This document shows, piece after piece, positions 33,401-43,225 of a stretch of DNA of 64,000 nt. The notes beneath the pieces are model-generated. The model was given only the letters and a program-made list of their open reading frames with translations. It did no database searches and was not told the DNA's origin. This DNA comes from Erythroxylum novogranatense (Eukaryota; Streptophyta; Magnoliopsida; Malpighiales; Erythroxylaceae), in assembly GCA_029891385.1 (NCBI GenBank), contig CM057231.1, positions 22,909,300 to 22,973,299 of the forward strand. Direction: 5' to 3'. The translations under genes were made by a program, and so were the position numbers. The first letter of the stretch is position 1; each line of letters opens with the position of its first letter.

Positions 33401-35867
33401 GGTTTGAATTTACTCCTTTTGAAAGAAATTATGGTTTCCGAATTTGTTTGAAAGTGTTTATACAATATTGGTTATGGAAAAGTTTGAAAAAAAAAGAGGA
33501 CTTTTCAAATATTGTTAGAATGTCTTTTATAGAAAATGTTTGAACAACTTAGGATTTCCGAATTCTTTCGGCATTGGTTACAAAATAGTGTTTATAAAAG
33601 TGTTTGAAAAGTTTACGATTTCCCGAACTTGTATAAAAAAAAATGTTTGACAAAGTTGTGTTTGAAATTGTTAGAAAATAAAGGTTACTTAAATGCTGAA
33701 AAGAACGATTTCCGAAAAGCATTTGAAATTGTGTAGAAATGTTGAGAGTTTTTGATTCCAAAAAAATGCTTTTGAAATTGTTTAGAAAATATGATTTAAG
33801 TATATAAGTGTTTGACAATTATGATTTTCGAAAGCTTTTGAAAGTGTTATAAAAATACCGTTTGAAATTATGATAAACATATCGTTTATAAAAGTGCTTG
33901 ATAATTATGATTTCCGATATATTGGGATTGATTGATAAAATATATTGCGATTTCCATTTTTTTTTTGAATTAAAAATCTTGATTTCCGAATGAACAATGA
34001 TTTTTACGAAGTTATTAGTCATCATGTTTTGAATTTTATAAGGAATGGCTACCATGAGTGAAATCAATGTTATGAATGATTTGATGAGATTTGATGCGAT
34101 TTTCGAGTTAAAATTGTTTTAATGATTTGATAAAGTATCAAAGGTGTGGCATACTTTGTTACGAATTGTGTGAATTGATTGAGGTTTTGATTGTCATGAG
34201 CTGGTGATGGATTGTGATTATATTTTGTTTGTTCGATGACAAATATATGGAGAATTGTAATATGCATGTATGTGATACGTGAGTTATGTGAAGTTTGAAA
34301 ATTAAGCTTTTGAAATGTGCCTTCGGGCAATTTGATTTTTGATGTATGATATGTGTTATGTGGGTTTGGGTTAGGTCCCTTAAGTTGAGTCAGTGCACTG
34401 GTCTCGTGTTAAAAGCCTTCTCCTACCGCTTCAGAAGTGGCTTAGAGCTCAATTTGGACTCCCCTCATTTCGATCGCACAGAACCGCTATGCGGGAACGT
34501 GCAGTTCGTTATGTTAGGACCTACTCAAACCATTAAATGTGTTATGTGTTTTGTGTTGGATGCCGCAGTATAACCCGCAAACACACGCCGCAGTATAAGC
34601 TGCAAACACCTACGGGTGGGGTGTGGGGTCCAACATCAAACCATTATGTTATGTTATATGTTTTTTTTGAATTTTGTTTATGTACGTGACACTTCTTTTA
34701 TGTGATGCATTCATATTTAAAATTGTGCATGATTTGTGAAAAGTTTGAGAATATGAGAAATGAGAGTGATTTGTCAATCATGAAATTTCGGAAACTATTT
34801 ATGAATGTTTTGAAATAAATGAAGATGTTGAAAATAATCTTAGAAAATGTTGATGAAGGTTTATGAATGTTTTGGAAAGTTTGAAAATGAGTTTTTGAAT
34901 AAAATTTCCGAATGGGAAAGGTTTGAAAAGTTTGAAAAGACAATTTTTGCTTATGTTTCATTTATAAATATGTTACCCATTGAGCTGTCAAGCTCACCCC
35001 CCCTTTCATCCCCATCTCCGTGTTTCGGCGGAGATCGGATGAATCTTGGTCAAGACGTCGATTCGACATTATATGTTTTGTAATTTGTATATGGCTTGGA
35101 ATGCCATTTATGCGTATGAAGTATTTAGTTCTTGATGTATTCGAATTTATGTATGATTATGGATATGGGATTATGTAAGTAGATCATGGTAGTTTATATG
35201 AATATTAGTGGTTTGAATCGAATTATGAATTGGTAATTTGATTTTGAGATATGTGTAAATAAGGTTATTTATGATGATGGAATTGGATTGAGAATGATTG
35301 AAGTGTTAGGTAGATGTGTGTTCTGCTGACGTTAGGATGCCGGACGGGAGGTTCGATGACTCTGTATGATTGGTTGAGATTATAGAAGTGTGTTTTTGAT
35401 TTGCAGAAAATTTTGGGTTGTCAAAATACAGCCGTTATGCTGCCCGATTTTCGAGAAAATCGGGTTATGGCAAAGTTATAATAAGAATGAGGGTTTTAAG
35501 ATGGAATTAAGATCTGCACGATTAAAAGTGAATTGAGCTTATGGAAAAAGGTTAGTGAGTTTAGAATGGTTAAATTTCCAAATGGGAAATTGTATTGTTT
35601 TGAGTTGTAGGAGATTGATTAAAGAGAAAAGGAATGATTAATAAGAATGAAAAAAAATAGACCGGATTTGGAATGTCTTAGTGTTTCCAACGCGATCAGT
35701 TTGCTATGCTTCGTGTTTGAAATGGATGTCGATGTTAGTTTCAGTTTGACTATTTCGCTTGTCTCCGCTTTGTTATTTGTATTCCAATTCGCGACTTTCC
35801 GCACTTTGTTTCACTTTTCCGTTTCTGTTTTCTGGTTGGGATCCGGTTCCCGAATCGGGTCTCAACA
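30437..35867 (+). mobile_element. Family A solo LTR, 5.43 kb
   Basis: It starts TGTTGGACCCCGATC, ends CGGGTCTCAACA, and is flanked by ATATT on both sides (30432-30436 and 35868-35872). It follows the order of the LTR at 15347-19845, including TCCGATTGATTTGATTC at about 31470, a purine-rich block and AAG|GTAAGAG at 32311, GAG|GTGGGTA at 32674, the GC-rich module at 34361, TATAAATATGTTACCCA at 34962, and TTTGCAG near 35400. Length differences lie mainly in an AT-rich stretch (32700-34100) with many GATTTCCGAA / TGTTTGAAAA units. There is no primer site, polypurine tract or coding remnant. Confidence 0.92.
32880..34010 (+). repeat. Degenerate short repeats inside the solo LTR
   Basis: Words such as GATTTCCGAA, CTTTTGAAATTG, GTTTAGAAAAT and GTGTTTGAAAA / GTGTTTGACAA recur at irregular 50-70 bp spacing from about 32870 to 34010. 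The shorter A LTR at 15347-19845 has no comparable run. This explains much of the extra length and fits local slippage or unequal exchange. Confidence 0.6.
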
Positions 35868-35872
35868 ATATT

Positions 35873-36530
35873 CCTCTCATCTTTCAAATATAACACATCT
35901 TTAACATTAAAACATCGCTTCTTCTTCATTTCCAAGCTCATTTCAAACCAATATCATTAACAAAACATAAAAATCTATCTTTGATCACTAAACCTAAAAG
36001 AGAACACTTGTCTATAGCATTCATTAACACTTCCCACACATGTTAAGCTATATTAGGGTTTCATATATCCAAAACAAGTTGGAATAATGCTCATACTTGT
36101 TGATGCTTCAAATTCTTCAAAAATCTCTAAACCTAGCTTTCCTCTTTTTCTCTTCTTCTTCCTTTGTCTCCAACGATACTCTCTCTCTTTCTCTTCTCAC
36201 TTTCACTTTTTCTTCTTCTAATTTCCACTCCTAATGATCATCAAATGTCCATTATGCCCCTCCATGTAAGCCTTATACGTTTTAACCTTAAGTGATCTTC
36301 CCATTTTGCTCTCATACATTTTTACTTCTTCATTTTCACTTACACCATACTATACTCTAACTTAATCTTAATTTCTCCATTTAACACTTCTAATCCCATT
36401 AATCTGAGCAATAAATCTCCCAATCATTGACATGCCAATTAAACTCCAAACAAAAACAAGTAATCAATCAAAACATCAAAACAAATTGAAATCATGCTTA
36501 TTCAATAAGAAAAGAATTCGGGGGCTAATA
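35873..36530 (-). mobile_element. LTR B2, high-coordinate part and probable start
   Basis: It resumes B2 (CATCTTTCAAATATAACAC; compare 41105 onward) and ends near GAATTCGGGGGCTAATA. That matches the LTR B starts TTTTGGCGGCCAACA (41734) and TTTTGGGGCCCAACA (55432) with decay of the TG terminus. The polypyrimidine CTCTTTTTCTCTTCTTCTTC near 36140 is the reverse of the purine-rich leader seen in the other LTRs. No polypurine tract follows on the right. Confidence 0.65.
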
Positions 36531-37210
36531 GTGACAACCCTAGGATTTATGTTTTGATTTGATCTTTAGCTTAATGAATAAAGTTTTCTTCTGATTTGTC
36601 CATATTCTTATAATTGAATGAATTGAAGGAGCAAAAGTGGAAGATCCAATTATTTGATTCATGCATTAAAATTTAAGGTATGAGTTATGTGTTTTGATCA
36701 TAAAATTAAAAAAGAGGGTTAAGCATGAGATATTTAAAATAAAGCCACAAGATCTTCCTAGTTTAAGATAAAACCTATCAAGATAGTTCACAGAGCAAAT
36801 TAATGCATTCTTAGGTTGTCTTGATATAAAAGGGATTTTAATTTAATAATTGAAGGCTAAGAGTTATATATCTCAAAAGAGGATATAATTATAAGTTAGG
36901 AATTCTTACTAGTCTAATAAACTAGAAATATTCATTAAATCAAGATAAACTTAAGCATAGTAAAATTTTAGGAGGATTCTATATTTAATTCTTATCTATC
37001 TATTGATTATTATTCTTATTTATTTCCTTGAATAATCTACTCTTATTTCTTATCCTAGTTTTTATTTTCATTTATTCCATCACTCGTTTATTGAGATTAG
37101 ATAATAGAAAGATGGTTAGTACTAGTAATCATAATCTTCATGGGATCGACCTACACTCACTAATGCTAACTACAGATATATTGTACACTTGTCTTTAAAC
37201 ACAATTAGAG
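36531..37210 (+). other. Possible old LTR, unassigned
   Basis: The end of this stretch (TAGTACTAGTAATCATAATC, then CATGGGATCGACCTACACTC and GTACACTTGTC) resembles the conserved end of Athila/Tat-type Gypsy LTRs, where a '...GTGGATCGACC...' phrase precedes the terminus. No primer site or matched second LTR is visible, and the left end at GTGACAACCC is a guess. Confidence 0.3.
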
Positions 37211-39189
37211 ATGGTCAAAAAACTCTTATTGATGGGATATTTAGAGTGATTAGAGTATGATTATGTTTATTGATTATAGAGGACATTATTTCCTAAAGGT
37301 GTAGAGTTAATGAGGAGGATTATGAATGCTAATCTGCATATACATGAACTTGTTATGGTAGATCTTTTATATGTCCACTATAGAAGGAGGAAAGCGTTTA
37401 AAAGCTTCTATCACTGTGAGTTACTAATGAATGTTGTTATGATGATCACAGATTATAGTTGCAGAGACCTAGATGATTTGTATCATGAAAGGATCTTACA
37501 TTAGCATAATATGAACCTATTATTTCATAAAATGTTTCAAATTAATTTTAAATATTGTAACCAATACCAAAATAACTATATTCATGACAAAATTAGATGA
37601 TGGCGTAAGGTTACACATTAAAATAAATGATGGTAGTGAATTTTATTAAATGAAACTATGTAATAAATGAATGCAATGCATATATTCATAAAAAGTACAT
37701 AATTATTTCAAAATATTTTAAAATTTTCAAAATTGATAAGCAAGTTGTACACTTTAAAATTTTCATATATATTGACTACATTGTTTGAACTATGTTTAGA
37801 CACCATTCATTAAATATTGTAGCTATAAACCAAACATTGCATTATAAATAAGGAACAACTTAAGTGAAAAAATGGAGTTCCATAATCAGTGGAAAGATAA
37901 TTTGAAGGTGTAAACTCATAAAAAGGAAGTTCCATGTTTATGAATGGAACTCTTGAGCTTTCCTAAGTAAGTGTTAGGATTATTCTTGAATGGCAATTTG
38001 CATCTTCCCTCCACACTACCATAGCAACATTTCAAATTTGGGTGTCATCATGACTTGACATTAATATTTTCCCTCTAATATCATTCACATATTTTTATGA
38101 GCCTTATCAAATGTAGTGATATATATTTTTAACCTTTTCTTTTCATTTTCTCCTCTAACTATTTAAATTATCTATTATTAAATTACAAAAGGCATCTCTT
38201 CTCTTATAAAAAGTATAATATGATCATGTATCCTTCCAATTATGAAATTCATAACTAAAAGAAGAACTTATTAATTCCTATTTATGCTCTTTACACAATT
38301 ACTGTAATTTTATCTATTCACTATATTTTATACACAACATTATATGCATAATTGTTGTTTCTTTTCTTTGTTTGCATTTTCCACCTATTTTACAAGAACA
38401 AAACTCAAATTTCAATAAAATATAGAAGTAAGAGAAATGCAATCTTAGAACTATTGAGATAATGGAAAAGGAATTTTAGTTGTGCAAATTCCTTATCATA
38501 AAACTTTGATTATGATAAGTAATATATATCCATTAAAACTCCACCTTCTTTTATGTCAATGTTTTAGTTTGTTTCAGTGTTTCTTCTTAGTTATTCTAAG
38601 TAATTTTTTAAAGAAAATTATTCTAAGTAATATTAAGATAATGGAGAATGAACTTTGTTGGTGTAAATTTATGATAAGGAAATATAATGAAGAAGCAATA
38701 TATAATGACCAAAGTTACTGTGTTATTATTGAAAGTTTTGACAATTATAAAATTATATACAACCAATTAAAAATGAAACTTACAATTATAAAATTATATA
38801 CATCCAATTAGAAAATGAAACTTTTTCCATATTTTTTGTGCACATATAAATTCACTTAATTCAGTAACAAAACAAATCGAAATCGAAATAAAATGCCCTA
38901 TAAAATTAAGATTATGATATATAAACATGCTTCGCTATTGTAGTTGTGATATTTATAATTTAATTATTTTAGATGGTAGTATTAATTGAATTTGCTTTAA
39001 AAATGTTATTTATTTTAGAAATTGTAATTACTTTGGTTTTCACTAATTATTATCCTTTTCCTCTATTATTATTCATATGGCTATGAATAGTTCCAATTGT
39101 TGATTGTTGTAACCACTGGTGATAGTGGTTAGCTGAGGCATAAAATTGTCCAGGCAATGTTAGATGTATTCATATTCGTTGGTATTATA
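37211..39189. other. AT-rich region without recognised genes
   Basis: There are no convincing open frames, LTR ends or protein motifs. It contains the repeat at 37858-38110 and, at 39173-39201, an imperfect palindrome ATTCGTTGGTA/TACCAAAACGAAT at the edge of LTR B. The 109-codon plus frame at 38482 has plant-intergenic composition and no motif. Confidence 0.5.
37858..38110. repeat. Diverged direct repeat flanking element B, left copy
   Basis: The words AACTCATAAAAAGGAAGTTCC, TTCCTAAGTAAGT, CACTACCATA, TCATGACTTGACATTAATATT and TTTTCCCTCTAATATCATTC correspond in order to 55440-55665 on the right of element B. Similarity is moderate (roughly 70 percent by eye). Confidence 0.65.
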
Positions 39190-41734
39190 CCAAAACGAAT
39201 TTCCTTCCATCTTTCCTAGCCTTAATTTCAATCTAAGTTGTCCCAAATTCACTTCCTCTAACGCAACATCATTTCGTAACCATTCCACCACCAATATTAT
39301 CTCATCAAACTCTCTAGGCTCTTTTCAATTAATTCATTACTTACAACTAATGATCATCCTTCAGAATTTCCTATCTTTCTTTTTCCATAACATCTCACTT
39401 TTGTGTGACAACAATTCATGTTCAAAATTCATCATCTCAAATCGATAGCTTTTTCGAGTATACTTAAGTTCAATTCAAGCTCATCCATAGGCAAATTCAA
39501 ATTCCCACTCACCATCATCCATGCATAATTCATAATTCATTAACATCAAAAGATAAGAGTTCTTACAAAGTTGTAATGACATTTCAAACCATAATACATC
39601 AATGTCTCAAAATTCCAAAATACATAAGATACTTGAATAATAATCCTTGAAATGCAACTAAAACCTTATGGTTACATAATCTAGCTTAAAATACAAAAAT
39701 ATGCATAACTCGAAGCAATGTCTTGACTCTTGATCACTTGATCTTATTTTCTTCACCTGAGGATGAGACGGAAGGGGGTGAGCTTAAAAGCTCGTGGGTA
39801 ACAAGTTTATGACGAAGAATAAACATAAATCATTGAAATGTTCATTTGTTATAGAAATTATATATTGAATGCATAAAACTCATAGTTTTCAAATTCTCAA
39901 CGAAATTCAAAATTTAGCTCAAAATTCATAGTTAAAGAAATATCATCTCATAAACATAACATATATATGTAACCATCAAAGCATAACGCTCAATTATGCA
40001 ACATTCTTGACAATTCAAAGATACAATGCACAAATAAATGGCTCGAGAGTTTCGTCAAACACAACGGACAAACCGAAGTTTATACCGTGAACAAAACGAG
40101 TTCGATTTTTCAGGAACTCGTGGCCTTAAGCGGGCAACCGCGAGAAGGCTATATGTCGACGTGCACGTGACTAACGAAACGTTCCTCTCTTGCCTAAACA
40201 CAAGCAAATTTATGCTCAAATCATTTCATAATACTTTCATTCTTTTTCTTATTTTCCAAACATACAAGATGTCATAAAATTTTTCAAGGCATAACATAAA
40301 ATGTTTCAATGCATTTCCATCTTTATTTCGAAATTCAACAACAAAATTCATTTATCGAACATATAAAGATTTCTCAAATCATTTAAAAAAAATAGATACA
40401 ACAATTATGAAGCAATTTGAAATCATTTTATTCTTTTGATTTAATAGAAAACATTTAAGGCTCATCACTACTATTGTAAACATGAAACCCAGCTTAGAAA
40501 TCCTTGCTCAATTACTTGCTCAAAGATGCCTCACCCTTTGCTCCTCTTGCCTTCTTTCATTTCCTTTAACAATGAAAAACATGTCCATTCAATAGGAACA
40601 CAATTTGACGGCCCATATATATCATATTCACTAAGATAAATTCTAAAAACTCAAACTCTTCCAAAAGTCCAAACATTTGGGTCAATTTTCCATGATCATT
40701 ATGATCAAGTAAATGATAAAATATGATAATAATTTCTTCTAAAAACATTTCCCCATTGTCGTAAGTTTCGAAGGACTCCAAAATCTTTCAATTTAGTTTA
40801 GCACTCTAAAAGTTATAGTAGAAATATTTCCAGGATGTTCTTATTTTAAAGCAGCATTCCACACTCCACTTACATCAAAAATTTTAAAACTATAGAGACT
40901 GAATTGAAACTCACTTTCTTCATACCATTTGTAGCACTATGTCTCTAGTTTGCGTAAAATTAAAAGTTACTTCATTTGGACTTCTACATAAAAAGTTATA
41001 CCCAAAATATCAAAGTATATTTGGTGCTAAAAAGTTCGTCGCGACGAACTTTTCCAGAAACTCATACCGAAGACATGCTTTTCGACATTCTTCATTTTTT
41101 TACTTCCCATCATTTACATATAACCCATCTAAACACTAAACCATCTCTTCTACTTCATTTTCAACCCCATTTCAACCCAATATCATTACAAAAACATCAA
41201 AATATATCTTTGATCATTAACCCTAAAAACTAAACATATGCATTTTACCCATTCTCAACAACTTCCCACACATATTCATCTCTTAACTAACATCAAAACA
41301 TGTTTCATTCATCTAATCAAGAAGAATGATACTTATACTTACTTGGTTTAGCTTCAAAATCTTCAAACGCTTCAAGAATCTCCAAACCCTAGCTTTTCTC
41401 TTCTTTTTCTCTTCTTTTCTTCTCTTCTTCTCTTCATCCACGATTTCTTTTTCTTAAAAATACAAGACAAAATCTTCTTCTTCTTTTTAAAACCTTAATG
41501 AGTGAGCAATGTCCATTTTTCCCCTTGCCTAATGCCTTATGTCTTATACCCTTAAGTTTCATGCCCAATTTGCCCTTATAACATCTTTTGACTTTAATAC
41601 TTCAATTCAATTAACCTATATCATAAAATCTCACCAACATTAACATAATAATTAACTACAAAATCTAATCCATCAACACCTCATAATTCACTTAACTCAT
41701 GTTTAATAAATAATAAAAATTTTGGCGGCCAACA
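39190..41734 (-). mobile_element. Element B 3' LTR
   Basis: On the minus strand it starts TGTTGGCCGCC at 41734 and contains a purine-rich leader (reverse of 41395-41480), CAA|GTAAGTATA at 41342, the GC-rich module at 40038-40200, and the C-rich promoter-like block near 39760. A 24-bp perfect palindrome lies at 41030-41053. It is about 90-95 percent like 52896-55432 by eye. Confidence 0.8.
41030..41053. repeat. 24-bp perfect palindrome in element B 3' LTR
   Basis: The arms read AAAAGTTCGTCG and CGACGAACTTTT with no spacer and no mismatch. The core GTCGCGAC is GC-rich inside an AT-rich LTR. The matching place in the 5' LTR (54720-54770) holds GTCGCGGCGAAGAAGTTCACC and further bases between similar outer arms. 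Confidence 0.95.
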
Positions 41735-41760
41735 TTTCTCCCCCTCTTAAAAGAATTTTG
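41735..41760 (-). promoter_or_regulatory. Polypurine tract of element B
   Basis: The minus strand reads GGACAAAATTCTTTTAAGAG followed by GGGGAGAAA directly before the LTR start TGTTGG, the chromovirus pattern. Confidence 0.88.
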
Positions 41761-42146
41761 TCCTTGAATTGCTTATCTGACTGATCAATTGGTAGAGGTA
41801 GGCTTCCTCCGTTTTCTATTTAACTTCATCACTTAAATAATTTCTTTCAAATCACCATAGTTAAAGAATTCAAAACTATCCTTCCATGACTTATTTAGAT
41901 ATCACACTATCTTAACTGTTTTCCCAATATATTTCAGAGTACTCACAATTTTCACTTCCCGAGTCGATGACACCAATATCAGATCATATCAATTTCCTTA
42001 GCATACTCACATATATCACCTTATGAATCTAAGAAATCTTTCATCAGTAGCATTTCTCCTAACTATTTCTTACAAATCCATTCATCTCAGGCTTGGTTAA
42101 TCCTCCTTCCTAATCAGAGCACACCTCGGCATGGTGATACTCTCAG
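41761..42146 (-). pseudogene. Element B pol end, decayed
   Basis: It is related to the pol end of element C (49060-49260 plus) through words such as GATAGTGTGATATCTAAATAAG and TCATGGAAGGAT (C: GATAGTGTGATGTCTAAACAAG, TCTTGGAAGGAT). No readable frame remains. The segment ends at CTCAG, the target site of element C. Confidence 0.6.
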
Positions 42147-43191
42147 TGTTGGGCCCCGAACCTTTTATGGAAGCTAGAACTGTTCAGTGAATTATTGGCA
42201 ATCATTCATGTGTAAAGAAAGGAGGAATTCATGAAATTGAATTCAAATGGAAAAAATGGTTTAGATACAAGATGGATTTTATGTGATATGTTGAAGTTAA
42301 AAAGCAGGAAAATGTATATGTTCATTGAGTATGCTTTGATGTTCTAGCCATAACTTGATCTCTAGTTATCCAAATGAGATGATTTTTGATTTGGATTAAA
42401 CTAGAAAGATAAGGTTACAAGTTGTATGAAGGAATTAAGTTCTAATTCAATCTCTAAAAAGTCAATTTTCGGATGGAAGTTAAGTATAGAATATTGTTTT
42501 AGTAAAAGAACAGTCGAAAAATGTTTAAGGTATATCTTCCAAATTATGGAACCAAATTGAATGATTTTGGATGTCATTAGAAAATTAAGACAATGAGGAA
42601 CATTTCTCTAGAAGGAAGTTCTAGCAAATTCCTTCAATTTGATGATTAGAAAAATGTTCTAAGTTAAGCATGATTTTATGATATTTTGAGACTTTGTCAT
42701 ATTTGATGACTTTGAGGAATTAATTAGCATGTTAATATGATTAATTAGCATGTTAATCGGAGTTAATTAAAATGTTAATTTGACTAAGATCATATGGCAT
42801 GAATTAATTAAATTAAGGTGGAAAGATGACATGAGGGGCAAATTGGTCAAGCCACTTAAGCTTCTGAGGTTGCAAGGCATATTAGGAAGGGCATTAAGGT
42901 AAAAAGACATGTGAGTTGGCTTTTTAAGGAAGGGAGGCACGAAATTGAGAGAAGAAAGAACAAAGAAGAGAGGGAAAAGAGAGAGTTGTTGTGGAAAGAA
43001 GAGAAGAAGAAGAGGAAATCCTGGAAAGCTAGGAAAAAGGGAGATTTTCGTGGAAAAGGAGAAGAAATCAAGGTTTTCAAGGTATGTTCTTCATCTTTTC
43101 CATGCTTTAGTTAAGAAATAGGTTGTGGTGACATGCAACCTTGAGGTACGCGGGGCCTGTTCGCCCCGGTACGCAAAACACGGAACCAACA
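42147..43191 (+). mobile_element. Element C 5' LTR, 1045 bp
   Basis: It runs from TGTTGGGCCCC to CACGGAACCAACA and is collinear with 49276-50239. It contains an AT-rich block of TTAATTAGCATGTTAAT units (42715-42780), a purine-rich leader (42950-43075) and AAG|GTATGTTC at 43082. The 89-codon antisense and 67-codon sense frames here reflect the purine-rich strand, not proteins. Confidence 0.88.
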
Positions 43192-43225
43192 TTAAAAGGC
43201 GCCTTTTAATGTTGGGCCCGTGTTT
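43176..43225. repeat. Tail-to-tail LTR-end palindrome
   Basis: 43186-43215 is a perfect 30-bp palindrome centred on GGCGCC. It extends to 43176-43225 with two mismatched pairs. The left arm is the element C LTR end plus TTAAAAGG; the right arm is the same sequence inverted, leading into a minus-strand LTR end (reading ACACGGGCCCAACA). Confidence 0.95.

Noticed and set aside
39173..39201. Palindrome ATTCGTTGGTA/TACCAAAACGAAT as terminal repeats of a DNA transposon
   Set aside because: No second terminus or target duplication was found, and it abuts the edge of an LTR block.
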